Below are positions 26,093 to 37,484 of a stretch of 64,000 nt of DNA, piece after piece. The notes below the pieces were generated by a model, which was not told the DNA's origin, ran no database searches, and worked only from the letters and a program-made list of their open reading frames with translations. The stretch's first letter is position 1. Every line of letters begins with the position of its first letter. The stretch is taken from contig NZ_JAPRAT010000014.1 of assembly GCF_026805325.1 (NCBI RefSeq), positions 25,044 to 89,043 on the forward strand, read 5' to 3'. A program made the translations under genes and the position numbers. Source of the stretch: Natronobacillus azotifigens (GTDB taxonomy: Bacteria > Bacillota > Bacilli > Bacillales > Amphibacillaceae).

Positions 26093-27202
26093 ATGGCTAA
26101 AAAAGTGGGACTAATATGTGCTCCAGAATTACCTGAGACGATAGCTGAAAATATCTATGAGGAGCTGATAGACTATTTTAATAGGCAAGTAGATGATAAT
26201 TATGACTGGGAGATAGAAATTGTTGTTGACCCATTAACCGGCGCTGCTGAATCCTCAAAAGAAATCATCGATGCGGCACTTTCGATTGCAAAAAAGAGAG
26301 AATGGGATTATACAATTTGTTTAACAGATCTTCCATTATTTGAAGATAATAAAATAATCCTCGCAGATTTAAACCAAAAATTAAATATTGCTCAGATTTC
26401 CTTGCCAGCATTCGGGTCCCCCCCAATGCGGTATCGAGTAAAAAAAGTAATTATGCAAATCATGCAGGAACTTCACTTTAATCATACAAAAGATGATGTA
26501 CACAAAATGAAACAAGCAATAAAACATTTGTTTAAGAGAAATTTGCGCTTTTCTCCGATTAAACGAGAAGAAGTTAGTATGGATCAGAATAAGGCGATGA
26601 TTCGTTATTTAGTTGTTCCAAAAATAAATAGTAAATTACGTACAATACTTGGGATGTCTTATGCGAATAGACCTTGGGCTGTCATTTCATCTTTTAAACC
26701 AATCATTGCAGTGGCATTCGCAACTGGTGCCTACGCTTTGATTTTCCCTAATCTATGGGAATTAAGTGTCCATTATAATGTTCCACGATTGCTAGGAATC
26801 ATGTTTATTGCTTGCATGAGCATGATCATTTGGATGATTGTATCCCATAATTTATGGGAAAATAAAACAAAAAATAGTAAGCGAAAAATAAGAAGATTAT
26901 ATAATACAACTACTGTTACTACATTAACCATGGCAGTATCAGTTTATTACATTGTCCTCTTTATTATTTTTAGTATCGCAATTGTTATTTTTATTCCTCC
27001 AGAATTGTTTCGAACAATGACAGAATCGGAGGGGGAAGTAGGAATACTTGCTTTTTTACGATTAAGTTGGTTAGCTACTTCTGTTGCCACGTTAGCGGGT
27101 TCTATTGGTGCCAGCGCAGAAAACGCAGAGTTAGTAAGAAACATTGCATACGGATATCGTCAAAACAGGCGATATCAGGAGGTGAAAAAACAAAAGGATT
27201 GA
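26093..27202 (+). CDS. conserved membrane protein of unknown function
   Basis: The 369-residue product has a soluble N-terminal half of about 190 residues (MAKKVGLICAPELPE..., with YTICLTDLPLF) and then four hydrophobic segments near 200-225, 232-255, 285-310 and 325-345. The N-terminal half looks like an alternating alpha/beta fold. Relatives in Bacilli have been labelled as methylene-tetrahydrofolate dehydrogenase, but nothing in the sequence supports that enzyme. I chose the ATG at 26093, seven bases after AAGAAAGGAAA, over a GTG at 26069. It stands 84 bases ahead of the CDF transporter gene and may be co-transcribed with it. Confidence 0.8.
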   Translation: MAKKVGLICAPELPETIAENIYEELIDYFNRQVDDNYDWEIEIVVDPLTGAAESSKEIIDAALSIAKKREWDYTICLTDLPLFEDNKIILADLNQKLNIAQISLPAFGSPPMRYRVKKVIMQIMQELHFNHTKDDVHKMKQAIKHLFKRNLRFSPIKREEVSMDQNKAMIRYLVVPKINSKLRTILGMSYANRPWAVISSFKPIIAVAFATGAYALIFPNLWELSVHYNVPRLLGIMFIACMSMIIWMIVSHNLWENKTKNSKRKIRRLYNTTTVTTLTMAVSVYYIVLFIIFSIAIVIFIPPELFRTMTESEGEVGILAFLRLSWLATSVATLAGSIGASAENAELVRNIAYGYRQNRRYQEVKKQKD

Positions 27203-27286
27203 TTAAACTCATCTATGTTTAAACAAACTATTCTTTGAAGTGCTGTGGTACACTAAGAAAGATATTATCTGAAGGAGAACGACAAA

Positions 27287-28204
27287 ATGAAACAGAACAT
27301 GTATAGAGAACAAACCGTATTAAAAATTTCCGTCTATGGTGCACTCATTTTTTCGGTAGCAGGTATTTTACTTGGGCTAATCATTAATTCCCAAATCGTC
27401 CTATTTGATGGTCTGTACTCATTAATTAGCTTAGGACTATCCACACTGTCCCTATTCGCAGCAAAGTTTATGAGAACAGCCGATTGGAAGAACTACCCGT
27501 TTGGTAAAGATAAAATTGAACCATTGGTCGTTCTGTTAAAATATTTTGTTATTCTTTTGTTAGTAGTTGCCTCGCTTTTCTCAGCAATTGTTGCGATATT
27601 CTCTGGAGGGCGAGAAATTGCGGTTGGAATCGCACTACAATATTCATTCGTTGCAACAGTACTGTGCGTAGGAACAACGATCTACTTAAAGAATGCGGCA
27701 AACAAAAGTGATTCTGCTTTAATAAGAGCAGAAGCAAATCAATGGTATATGGATAGCTTTGTTAGTATTGGTGTCTTAGCTGGTTTTCTGATCTCTTATA
27801 TTTTTTTCCACATCGATTCATTACGTTGGACAGTACCATATATTGACCCAATCATGGTCGTTATTGTATCGATTGTGTTCATTAAAGTTCCTATTACCGA
27901 GATGGGCTCATCCATACGTGAGGTTCTTGATATGAAACCAAAAGGAAGGGTTCCTAATCAAATCAAAGCTTTTGTCAAAGAATTGACCATTAAATATGAT
28001 TTTGATGAACATTTTGTTCGTGTTTCCAAAGTGGGAAAAACACTTTGGGTGGAAGTTGATTTTGTTGTAAAAAATACAGATGTCATAGAAACGTTGGCAG
28101 ATCAAGATCAAATTCGCCAAGAAATCCATACTTTTTTGGATCAGTATAGCAAACAAAAATGGTTAACCGTATCATTCACTGAAGATCGTAAATGGGCGTT
28201 ATAA
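27287..28204 (+). CDS. cation diffusion facilitator family protein with altered metal site
   Basis: The 305-residue protein has the CDF layout: six hydrophobic segments in residues 12-205, then a cytoplasmic C-terminal domain of about 95 residues. CDF proteins usually export Zn, Mn, Fe or Co in exchange for protons using DxxxD in helix 2 and HxxxD in helix 5. Here these read Asp41-GLY-Ser45 and Gln152-WYM-Asp156, so two of the four ligands are replaced. The substrate may differ from zinc, or transport may be lost. Start ATG follows GAAGGAGAA. Possibly paired with the upstream membrane protein. Confidence 0.85.
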   Translation: MKQNMYREQTVLKISVYGALIFSVAGILLGLIINSQIVLFDGLYSLISLGLSTLSLFAAKFMRTADWKNYPFGKDKIEPLVVLLKYFVILLLVVASLFSAIVAIFSGGREIAVGIALQYSFVATVLCVGTTIYLKNAANKSDSALIRAEANQWYMDSFVSIGVLAGFLISYIFFHIDSLRWTVPYIDPIMVVIVSIVFIKVPITEMGSSIREVLDMKPKGRVPNQIKAFVKELTIKYDFDEHFVRVSKVGKTLWVEVDFVVKNTDVIETLADQDQIRQEIHTFLDQYSKQKWLTVSFTEDRKWAL

Positions 28205-28341
28205 TCAGTTATTTTGAGGAGTAGTATTTTTTAGGATTGTGTTTCCTAATGCCTAAGCAATCCAATCTGAGAACACAAAGAAAGATCTGATCTTGCTAAC
28301 TAGCATAAGCGTGATCCTTACCCACGTTAAAAAATATAAAC

Positions 28342-28386
28342 AGGAGTAAGCATTCGTTAAGTTCCATAAGAATGCTTACTCCTTTT
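28342..28386. terminator. bidirectional terminator between CDF gene and tyrS
   Basis: AGGAGTAAGCATT and AATGCTTACTCCT arms around a 16-base loop, followed by T-runs on both strands. It serves the converging CDF and tyrS genes. Confidence 0.87.
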
Positions 28387-28397
28387 CTTGTCCCTAC

Positions 28398-29678
<1,281 letters not shown>

Positions 29679-29712
29679 TCATGTGTTTATTTTTTTTAAA
29701 ATCAGCAAAGAA

Positions 29713-29945
29713 AAAACGAGCAGAATTCATCCCGAAAAGGGACGAGTTCTACTCGCGGTACCACCCTCGTTGCAACTGTTTTCGTTGCCACTTGAATACA
29801 TAACGATACTTGTTTGTACCGTCCTCTATTACAGAAGAAGCTCGAGAGCGTAATTCGTAGAGTTACTTTGCACTGACTCACACCAACCGTCAGCTCTCTA
29901 AAACAGGGAGTAACTTCACTACTTCATTCTTTCACAGCTTTTATT
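29713..29945 (-). promoter_or_regulatory. tyrosine T-box leader of tyrS
   Basis: On the minus strand the leader shows stem I closing arms AGAGAGC (29893-29899) and GCTCTC, with the tyrosine specifier TAC at 29850-29852 in the GAATTACGC loop. The T-box core AGGGTGGTACCGCG lies at 29754-29767. A terminator hairpin with GAGTAGAACTCGTCCC and its complement (29717-29755) ends in a T-run. Uncharged tRNA-Tyr should pair with the specifier and the T-box to prevent termination. Confidence 0.95.
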
Positions 29946-29963
29946 TATGCTCATTGTTCTACA

Positions 29964-29992
29964 TTAATAACACAATTCACAATTTTATGCAA
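29964..29992 (-). promoter_or_regulatory. promoter of the tyrS T-box transcript
   Basis: TTGCAT (29987-29992), 17 bases, TATTAA (29964-29969) on the minus strand, about 60 bases ahead of stem I. The match is fair, not perfect. Confidence 0.55.
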
Positions 29993-30038
29993 GTTACTGT
30001 TCTTAAAAGACAAAAAATATTTCACTAATTCATAACTG

Positions 30039-30047
30039 TGGTATAAT
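30039..30047 (+). promoter_or_regulatory. extended -10 promoter of the PBP gene
   Basis: TGG-TATAAT (30039-30047) is an extended -10 element with a poor -35 box; it lies 28 bases before the start codon and AGGAGG follows. Confidence 0.6.
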
Positions 30048-30075
30048 ATAGGTTGTAATTTTAGGAGGTATTCAA

Positions 30076-33024
30076 ATGGATTTTAAAGAAGGATTCTATA
30101 AATTTTGGACGAAGACAAAATCTTTTATCGACAAAGGCATTATCCAGCGTGTCTCACGAATTAGTTATGATGTGATCTGGAACATCATTCTTTATTTTGT
30201 CGTTATTACAGTTATCGGAGGTTTTTTTGTTGGTGGCGTTGGAGCAGGGTATTTTGCATCCTTAATAAGGGATGAGCCACTACGTTCTGAAGATTCTATG
30301 GTAAGTGCAATCTATAATTATTCCGAAACATCTGAGATCTATTTTGCTAATGATGTTTTCATGGGGGAAGTTAGCTCAGACCTTCATCGAGAAGAAGTTG
30401 AATTAGCTGATGTTTCTGAATACCTGATTCAGGGGATTATTGCAACAGAGGATGAGTACTTTAAAACACATAATGGTATAGTTCCAAAAGCGATTATGCG
30501 GGCTATGTTTCAAGAATTAACCGGTGCAGCCATGCAAACTGGTGGGAGTACATTAACTCAGCAAATTATTAAAAATCAAATTTTAACGAATGAAGTTTCT
30601 TTTGATCGAAAAGCAAATGAAATTATTCTTGCGATGCGTCTTGAACAATTCTTAGAAAAGGACGAAATACTAGAAGCATATCTAAATATTGTTCCATTCG
30701 GAAGAAATGCGAATGGTAGAAACATTGCGGGAGTTCAGACTGCAGCAAGAGGAATCTTTGATATAAATGCCAATGAATTAAATTTAGCTCAAGCGGCCTT
30801 CCTTTCTGGTTTACCGCAAAGCCCAATAGCATATAGTCCTTTTACCAATTCAGGTCGTGTAAAGGAAGAAGCAGGATTACAACCTGGTTTAAGTCGTATG
30901 CGTACAGTCTTATCTCGTATGTTGACAGCGGAGTATATAACGGAAGAGAAATACGAAGAAGCGTTGAATTATGATATCGTTGCTGACTTCGCAGAACGTT
31001 CGCCAACGACATATGAAGAATATCCGTATTTAACAGAAGAAGTAAGAATAAGAACAACGGAAATTTTGCTAGAACAATTAGTAACAGAAGATGGGTATAC
31101 AATGGATGACCTAGACTCAAACGAAGACTTACAAGAGCAATATGAAATTCGTGCAGAGCGAGCACTTCGACAAGGTGGGTACAAAATTCATACAACGATA
31201 GACAAAGATATCTATGATGCTTTTCAGGAAGTTGCTGCAAACTATGAGAATTATGGAAGAGACCTACCTGCTCGAAATGTCAATGGTGAGCCAATAATGA
31301 CTGAAGACGAAGAAACAGGAGAATTGATTCCATTAGTCGCGCCTGAACAAGTAGGAAGTATGTTAATTGACAATCGCACAGGTGCGATCATTAGTTTTGT
31401 TGGTGGTCGTGATTTCCAAAGACAACAACGGAATTTTGCTACCAATGCGAATAGGCAATTAGGAAGTACGGCAAAACCTATCCTTGTTTACGGACCTGCT
31501 ATGGAGGAAGGCGTAGTCCAACCTGGTTCCATACTAGCAGACGTTGAATTTGAACACTTCGATGAATATGGGGAACCATGGAGCCCTTCTAACTTTACAC
31601 GAAATCGCTATTATGGATTGGTATCTGTTAGAACGGCCTTAGTTAACTCTTACAACGTGTCTGCTGGGCAAGTGTACATCGATTTACTTAAAGAAAGCAG
31701 TCCAGTTGAGGACTATTTAATTCCAATGGGTTACAAGAATATATTACCACATCAGTATGGTTATAGATCAAATGCTCTTGGTTCTTTTGAAGCAACAATA
31801 GAGGAAAACACAAATGGTTATGCCACATTCGGTAACAATGGTAATTTTGAAAAATCTTACATGATTGAGAAGATCGAATCGTTTGATGGTGAAGTGATTT
31901 ACCAACACGAAAGTGAATCTGTTGAAGTTTTCAGTAATGAAACGAGCTATCTGATGCTAGATATGATGCGTGATGTATTAACCTCTGGAACGGGGAGAAC
32001 TGCATACAATAATCTTGTTAATAAAGACGTGGACTGGGCAGGTAAAACAGGAACAACTAATGAATTTAGAGATTATTGGTTTGTTGCAACAAATCCAAAC
32101 GTTTCATTAGGTATATGGATGGGTTATGAATATAACAATTCGTTAGGAGACGGTTATAGCGCTAGAACTCAATCATTATGGGCCCAATTAGTAAATGCAG
32201 CAACAGAGGTCAATCCAGATTTAATGGCACCTTCAGACCGCTTTGAAAGACCGAATAATATTGTATCAAGGTCCTATTGTATGGCGTCAGGTTTACTACC
32301 ATCTGGCATCTGCGAATCACTAGGATTAGTTGGTCAAGACATCTATAACACTGCTCATGTACCATCTGACGAAGATTACAGTCTCATTGAAGGTAGATAT
32401 GTTATGCTAAACGGTGAAGCTGTAGTAGCTGGAAATAATACCCCAGAAGAATTTATCCAAAGTGATGGGGTGATTTTTAACCCTGAATGGTTAAGAGATA
32501 TGGGTTATGATGAATTAGACGATATTTCTCAGCTAATTCCTAGTTCAAGTGGTGCTTGGTCGTCTATAGAGATTCCAAGTACGACGGAAATTGAAGATGA
32601 TGGAGAAGCGCCGAACGCGCCAACCTCTATATCAAAATCAGGTAATGTCTTAACTTGGAATGCTTCTTCTAGCAATGATGTAGTTGGTTATCGTATTTAT
32701 CGTGCAAATGATCCGGACAGTTCCTTTGAACTACTGAGCAGCACGACGGATACAAACTTCAATGTTGGTAGTGGAGATGCCGTTTATCATGTTACTGCCG
32801 TTGATTACTTCGGGGAAGAGTCCGCCCCTTCTGATGTTTTAGAAGATGGCGATTTTACCGAGGAAGAGCCTGAAGAAAGCGAAGAACCTGAAGATGATGA
32901 CGGTGATTCGACTGATGAAAATTCAGGTAACGGTGGAGATAGCAACGGGAATGGTGGACAGGAAAACAATGATAACGAAGATGAAGAAAGCGAAGATCCA
33001 GACAATGAAGAGGAAGATGAATAG
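30076..33024 (+). CDS. class A penicillin-binding protein (PBP1a type)
   Basis: The 982-residue bifunctional enzyme polymerises and cross-links peptidoglycan at the outer membrane face. A cytoplasmic N-terminus of about 35 residues precedes one membrane helix (37-60). The glycosyltransferase domain has ATEDEYF with catalytic Glu125 and GGSTLTQQ at 156-163. The transpeptidase domain has Ser464-TAK, an SYN motif and KTG at 657-659. A fibronectin type III domain (about 850-925) and a very acidic Asp/Glu/Asn/Gly-rich tail of about 55 residues end the protein. The tail is longer than in B. subtilis PBP1 and would suit a salty medium. It is divergent from tyrS. Confidence 0.94.
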   Translation: MDFKEGFYKFWTKTKSFIDKGIIQRVSRISYDVIWNIILYFVVITVIGGFFVGGVGAGYFASLIRDEPLRSEDSMVSAIYNYSETSEIYFANDVFMGEVSSDLHREEVELADVSEYLIQGIIATEDEYFKTHNGIVPKAIMRAMFQELTGAAMQTGGSTLTQQIIKNQILTNEVSFDRKANEIILAMRLEQFLEKDEILEAYLNIVPFGRNANGRNIAGVQTAARGIFDINANELNLAQAAFLSGLPQSPIAYSPFTNSGRVKEEAGLQPGLSRMRTVLSRMLTAEYITEEKYEEALNYDIVADFAERSPTTYEEYPYLTEEVRIRTTEILLEQLVTEDGYTMDDLDSNEDLQEQYEIRAERALRQGGYKIHTTIDKDIYDAFQEVAANYENYGRDLPARNVNGEPIMTEDEETGELIPLVAPEQVGSMLIDNRTGAIISFVGGRDFQRQQRNFATNANRQLGSTAKPILVYGPAMEEGVVQPGSILADVEFEHFDEYGEPWSPSNFTRNRYYGLVSVRTALVNSYNVSAGQVYIDLLKESSPVEDYLIPMGYKNILPHQYGYRSNALGSFEATIEENTNGYATFGNNGNFEKSYMIEKIESFDGEVIYQHESESVEVFSNETSYLMLDMMRDVLTSGTGRTAYNNLVNKDVDWAGKTGTTNEFRDYWFVATNPNVSLGIWMGYEYNNSLGDGYSARTQSLWAQLVNAATEVNPDLMAPSDRFERPNNIVSRSYCMASGLLPSGICESLGLVGQDIYNTAHVPSDEDYSLIEGRYVMLNGEAVVAGNNTPEEFIQSDGVIFNPEWLRDMGYDELDDISQLIPSSSGAWSSIEIPSTTEIEDDGEAPNAPTSISKSGNVLTWNASSSNDVVGYRIYRANDPDSSFELLSSTTDTNFNVGSGDAVYHVTAVDYFGEESAPSDVLEDGDFTEEEPEESEEPEDDDGDSTDENSGNGGDSNGNGGQENNDNEDEESEDPDNEEEDE

Positions 33025-33041
33025 CTTCACTCAATAAGAAG

Positions 33042-33074
33042 AGGTGTAGAATAATAATTTCTACACCTTTTTTT
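33042..33074 (+). terminator. terminator after the PBP gene
   Basis: AGGTGTAGAA and TTCTACACCT arms followed by seven T. It lies 18 bases beyond the stop. Confidence 0.9.
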
Positions 33075-33183
33075 ATTTGCGGTTTATTATTAACTATAGG
33101 GGGTTCTGCTTAAAATTGCTTAACACGTGATGACAAGGTGATGTTTACTTAGTATTGATAAGAGGATGCATTCAATATTTCAA

Positions 33184-33229
33184 AAAAAGAGGCATACCAG
33201 AATTTAAAATTCGGCACACCTCCTTTTTT
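33184..33229 (-). terminator. terminator after motS
   Basis: AGGTGTGCCGAATTT and AAATTCTGGTATGCCT arms (two mismatches) with T-runs on both sides; it abuts the motS stop codon. Confidence 0.8.
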
Positions 33230-34010
33230 AGTTGAAATCCTGTGATAATTCTAAAATAACAATTTCTACTCGACGATTTCTGCTCCAATTTTCGGGAGAA
33301 TCATTTTCCACAATCGGCCTAGTATCACCGTAGCCTACTGCAATAAAGCGATCTTCTTCAAAATCATTTGCATTGATAATATAACGAATGACACTACTAG
33401 CTCGTGCTGCTGACAATTCCCAATTGGAGGGGAATTGCAAGGTGGATATCGGTCGATTATCCGTATGACCTTCAACACGAATTGTGTTCGGTATATTACT
33501 CAACAATATCCCAATTTTGTCTAGAAAGGGCTCTGCTGATGACTTAAGAAGAGCTTGTCCAGAATCAAATAAAATTCGTTCTTGTAAAATCAATACTACA
33601 CCTTGATCGGTACGGTTAGCAGAAATAACATCTTGAAGCCCTTCTTCACGTAAGAACCTTTCAATTTCTGCTAACAATTCATCTAGTGAATCCATGTCTT
33701 CATCTATTTGATCGTTATCAAACTCTTCTTCGTCATCAGAATCGAAGATATTATCTTTAAAATGCCCAGTAGGATCATCCTGTCGAACGTCATGATAGTC
33801 CGATGGGTTCTCCAAAGGAACAGAAGAGGGATAATTATCAAAAATAACACGATTACGAAACGATTCTGCTACTGCCTGAAATTTCACAATATCAATCTGT
33901 GACATGGAAAATAACAGAATGAAAAAAACAAGTATCAACGTAATCATATCAGAATAGGTCGTCATCCATCTTGGTGCACCTTTTGGTTGCTTTTTATTAG
34001 GACGCTTCAT
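33228..34010 (-). CDS. motS: flagellar stator protein MotS (MotB family)
   Basis: The 260-residue protein has a single N-terminal membrane helix containing the ion-binding aspartate (TYSDMITLILVFFILLFSMSQID) and a C-terminal OmpA-like peptidoglycan-binding domain (VEGHTDNRPI, NWELSAARASSVIRY, GYGDTRP). It anchors the stator to the wall. With MotP it forms the sodium-driven stator known from alkaliphilic Bacillus. I chose the ATG at 34010 because GTGGAGGGTG lies six bases ahead; this overlaps the motP end by 14 bases. A long acidic linker (FDSDDEEEFDNDQIDED) precedes the OmpA domain. Confidence 0.92.
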   Translation of the reverse strand: MKRPNKKQPKGAPRWMTTYSDMITLILVFFILLFSMSQIDIVKFQAVAESFRNRVIFDNYPSSVPLENPSDYHDVRQDDPTGHFKDNIFDSDDEEEFDNDQIDEDMDSLDELLAEIERFLREEGLQDVISANRTDQGVVLILQERILFDSGQALLKSSAEPFLDKIGILLSNIPNTIRVEGHTDNRPISTLQFPSNWELSAARASSVIRYIINANDFEEDRFIAVGYGDTRPIVENDSPENWSRNRRVEIVILELSQDFN

Positions 34011-34824
34011 TAGCAGCACCCTCCACTTGCTCGTCTGCATCTAATTCACGTTTTTTCCTCATATCATCCGATAAAAATGCACTTAACTTTTCTTTTAAAA
34101 TTCGCGGATTTTGACCAGATTGTACTCCAATAACACCCTCGATTACAATCTGTTTCATAAAAACTTCCTCTTCTGTCTTGCTCTCGAGTTTACCAGCCAT
34201 CGGAATAAAGACAAGATTAGCCATTACTGCACCGTAGAACGTTGTTAAAAGCGCAACAGCCATTTGGGGCCCTAATGTACTTGGGTCATCCAAATCATTT
34301 AACATTAGTACTAAACCAATCAATGTACCGATCATTCCCCATGCTGGCGCATAATCTCCAGCTTTTTCAATAATGATCCGGCCTTTTTGATGACGGTCTT
34401 CCATCGCTGTAATTTCTGCACTCATAATATCTTGAATAACTTCTGGTTCAATTCCGTCAATCGCTAGTAAAACACCTTTTTTGATAAACGGATCTTCTAC
34501 ACCTTCTAGCTCATTTTCAAGCGCCAATAACCCTTCCCGTCTAGCACGTTCTGAAAGTCGTTCGAATAACTTAATTAGTTCTCCTAAATCACTTTCACTC
34601 TTATTAAAAGTTTCTTTAACCACTCGACCAGTTAGTTTAATTTGATCAAGGTTAAAATTAATTAATAAGGCCGCAGCAAGTCCACCTATTACAATAACAA
34701 TAGATGACGCTTGGATAAATGCAATGAAGCCATCAAAATTACCACTACTTGAAATGATACCAAACATAATCATCATGAAACCCAGTGTAATGCCGATTGG
34801 TGTTAAAATATCTGTTTTTTTCAT
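33997..34824 (-). CDS. motP: flagellar stator protein MotP (MotA family)
   Basis: The 275-residue protein has four hydrophobic segments (about 8-28, 34-54, 150-170, 185-205) and the MotA cytoplasmic loop with LENELEGVEDPFIKKGVLLAIDGIEPE. It is the channel-forming stator partner of MotS, converting ion flow into rotation. The pair lies directly downstream of ccpA as in B. subtilis, where these are the sodium-coupled stators distinct from MotAB. Ion specificity is inferred from synteny, not from a residue that I can point to with certainty. Confidence 0.92.
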   Translation of the reverse strand: MKKTDILTPIGITLGFMMIMFGIISSSGNFDGFIAFIQASSIVIVIGGLAAALLINFNLDQIKLTGRVVKETFNKSESDLGELIKLFERLSERARREGLLALENELEGVEDPFIKKGVLLAIDGIEPEVIQDIMSAEITAMEDRHQKGRIIIEKAGDYAPAWGMIGTLIGLVLMLNDLDDPSTLGPQMAVALLTTFYGAVMANLVFIPMAGKLESKTEEEVFMKQIVIEGVIGVQSGQNPRILKEKLSAFLSDDMRKKRELDADEQVEGAANEAS

Positions 34825-34913
34825 ATACTCTCTCCCTAACTAAACGTACAATCTTGGTTGAAATAAACATGCCCAGGATATGAATTTTGATATTTTATAT
34901 ATCGACATTAATT

Positions 34914-35909
34914 TTATTTTGTTGAGTTTCTTTCGATAATTTGATGAGGTAATATTACATTTGCTTCTGATACTTCTTCTTTATTCATATACTTTGTTAA
35001 TAACCGCATCGCTACTGCTCCTATATCATACATTGGTTGTACAATTGTCGACAACGTCGGACGAACCATTGTAGCAAGTCTTGTGTTATCAAATCCAAAA
35101 ACTTCGATATCTTCTGGCACTCGTAAGCCTTTGTCTTGAATGGCATGAATGACCCCTAATGCCATTTCATCAGAAGCAACGAAGATAGACGTAGGTCTAG
35201 GCTCTAACGTTAGTAATTGTTCAACAGCTTCTATTCCTGAAGCATATGTATAATCACCTTTAATGATTAGGTCATGATTAATTGTTTGATTCGCTTCCTT
35301 TAATGCTCGTTCGTAGCCCTTATATTTTAATTCGTTAGCAGCTGTTTCCTCAACTCCAAAAATAAAAGCTGGTTGATTATTACCGTTTTCGATTAACAAT
35401 TTGGTCGCTTCAAAAGCAGCTTGCTCGTAATCAATATTGACCGATGGAATAGATTGCGTTGGATCCACTGTTGCTGCTAGAGCAACTGGCACTGGTGATG
35501 TTTTAAACTCTTTCACATGCTCCTCTGTAATCTTACCACCCATAAAGACAATGCCATCTACCTGTTTCTCAAGCATTGTATTAATGAGTTTAATTTCTCT
35601 ATCGATATTCTGATCAGAATTACTTAAAATAATATTATACTTGTACATGTTTGCTATATCATCAATCCCACGAGCTAACTCAGAAAAGAATATACTCGAT
35701 ATGTCTGGAATAATAACACCAACAGTTGTTGTTTTTTTGCTCGCTAACCCCCGAGCAACAGCATTTGGGCGATACCCCAATCTTTCAATCGTTTCTAATA
35801 CCTTTTTTCTTGTGACTGGTTTTACATTCGGGTTGCCGTTTACAACTCTTGATACGGTTGCCATTGATACATTCGCTTCTCTTGCTACATCATATATTGT
35901 GATATTCAT
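34914..35909 (-). CDS. ccpA: catabolite control protein A
   Basis: The 331-residue LacI-family regulator begins with the helix-turn-helix [23 protein letters not shown] and the hinge helix with [13 protein letters not shown], followed by the periplasmic-binding-like core. Together with HPr-Ser46-P it binds cre sites to control carbon metabolism. Position between aroA and motP is the B. subtilis arrangement and separates it from other LacI relatives. One likely target in this window is the cre-like site at 18210-18223. Confidence 0.95.
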   Translation of the reverse strand: MNITIYDVAREANVSMATVSRVVNGNPNVKPVTRKKVLETIERLGYRPNAVARGLASKKTTTVGVIIPDISSIFFSELARGIDDIANMYKYNIILSNSDQNIDREIKLINTMLEKQVDGIVFMGGKITEEHVKEFKTSPVPVALAATVDPTQSIPSVNIDYEQAAFEATKLLIENGNNQPAFIFGVEETAANELKYKGYERALKEANQTINHDLIIKGDYTYASGIEAVEQLLTLEPRPTSIFVASDEMALGVIHAIQDKGLRVPEDIEVFGFDNTRLATMVRPTLSTIVQPMYDIGAVAMRLLTKYMNKEEVSEANVILPHQIIERNSTK

Positions 35910-36165
35910 TTACATTCTACCTCCATTACATTTTATATTACTTTGTTTGTCATTAAGTATATCATAGGATAATGCGATTTAAACCAATTCTATTTTCTAA
36001 TAGAAACTTCCTCTTAATATTATAGCAAACTCAACAATCAAATGTCTTATATTCTTCTTAATTTGTCAAGGAAAAATGGGTATTATTAGAATTTTCATTG
36101 TTAAGCGTTCGTCTAATATCTTTACCCTACCTCGTCTAACCCATTTCAACTCCCTATCTTGAAAA

Positions 36166-36200
36166 AAAACTGCCTGTTCTTAGTGAACAGACAGTTTTAC
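36166..36200 (-). terminator. terminator after aroA
   Basis: AAACTGCCTGTTC and GAACAGACAGTTT arms with a five-base loop and an A/T run on either side. The remaining sequence between ccpA and this stem (35910-36165) should hold the ccpA promoter. Confidence 0.87.
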
Positions 36201-36204
36201 TTCA

Positions 36205-37275
36205 TTAATACTTCTTATTTACCACTTCACTTATAAACTGGTCAAATTGATCAAAGTTCATCTGTTGCTGAGAGTCTGAAAGAGCCACAGCAGGATCAGG
36301 GTGAACTTCTGCCATTATACCATCCGCGCCGATAGCTAGTGCAGCTTTAGCAGCAGGGATTAGTAAGTCTCTTCTTCCTGTAGAGTGCGTTACATCTACC
36401 ATAACCGGTAAGTGTGTTTCTTGTTTTAAAATAGGAACAGCAGTTATATCTAATGTATTACGTGTAGACGTTTCATACGTACGAATACCACGTTCACATA
36501 AGATAATTTGTCCATTACCACGTGAATTAATATATTCAGCTGCATTAATAAAATCAGAAACTGTTGCTGACATCCCGCGTTTCAATACAATTGGCTTATT
36601 TACTTCTCCAGCCGCTTTTAGTAACTCAAAGTTTTGCATGTTACGTGCACCAATTTGAATAACATCAAGATATTCAGCCGCTTTTTCAACATCTGCGGGA
36701 CTTACGATCTCACTAACAACGGCAAGACCATACTCATCTGCAACTCTTTTCAAGATTTCTAAACCTTCAAAACCCAAACCTTGAAAATCATAAGGTGACG
36801 TTCTCGGCTTAAAAGCCCCACCACGAATTATTTTTAATCCCTTATTTTTAATTTGTTCCGCAACTTGAGCTACTTGTTCATAACTTTCCACCGCACATGG
36901 GCCGAAAATATAATGAGGATTTCCATCGCCGAATTTTGCTCCATTTACATCAACAATAGTGTTTTCTGCTTTCTTCACTCTTGAAACTAGTAGTGCTTTG
37001 CTATGATCATCTTCTTGTAATTCTAATCCTGCTTTAAAAATTTGTTTAAACAAATGAATAATTGTTGCGTTCTCAAACGGTCCATCATTATGCTTTTTGA
37101 TTAAGTCAAGCATGTCACGCTCACGAACCGGATCATAATTCCGATTAGCTCCCTGCTTCTCTTTCACTTGCGCTGTTTGTTGTACTAATTTCCCTCGCTT
37201 TTTAATTAAATCTAATATTTCTAGGTTTACCTGATCAAGTTCTTCTCTCAATTGATCTAATTCTTGATTACTCAA
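36205..37275 (-). CDS. aroA: DAHP synthase with chorismate mutase domain
   Basis: The 356-residue fusion starts with an AroQ chorismate mutase domain (residues 1-90: [29 protein letters not shown]), followed by a DAHP synthase of the type I-beta class ([61 protein letters not shown]). It makes the first intermediate of the aromatic pathway, and the mutase domain serves as its feedback sensor for prephenate or chorismate. The start codon is TTG with GGGGG upstream. It is the usual Bacillus gene beside ccpA. Confidence 0.95.
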   Translation of the reverse strand: MSNQELDQLREELDQVNLEILDLIKKRGKLVQQTAQVKEKQGANRNYDPVRERDMLDLIKKHNDGPFENATIIHLFKQIFKAGLELQEDDHSKALLVSRVKKAENTIVDVNGAKFGDGNPHYIFGPCAVESYEQVAQVAEQIKNKGLKIIRGGAFKPRTSPYDFQGLGFEGLEILKRVADEYGLAVVSEIVSPADVEKAAEYLDVIQIGARNMQNFELLKAAGEVNKPIVLKRGMSATVSDFINAAEYINSRGNGQIILCERGIRTYETSTRNTLDITAVPILKQETHLPVMVDVTHSTGRRDLLIPAAKAALAIGADGIMAEVHPDPAVALSDSQQQMNFDQFDQFISEVVNKKY

Positions 37276-37484
37276 ACTAATTACCCCCTATTTTTATGTT
37301 TTACATTATAATAAAATAATATATATTTAATAATTAGGGATAATTATAGCTAATATTTTGTTACTTGTCACCATTATGTTTAAATATTTAGTATTTTCTT
37401 TATTTTTATTTTCTTTTAATTCGTCAAAATAATGTTTTTTCTGTTAAACTCTGAATAGGTGATCTGAAGGAAAGGATTAAAATC

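Noticed and set aside
26093..27202. Methylene-tetrahydrofolate dehydrogenase
   Set aside because: The C-terminal membrane helices and lack of any FolD motif contradict this label, which I believe is an inherited misannotation of the family.
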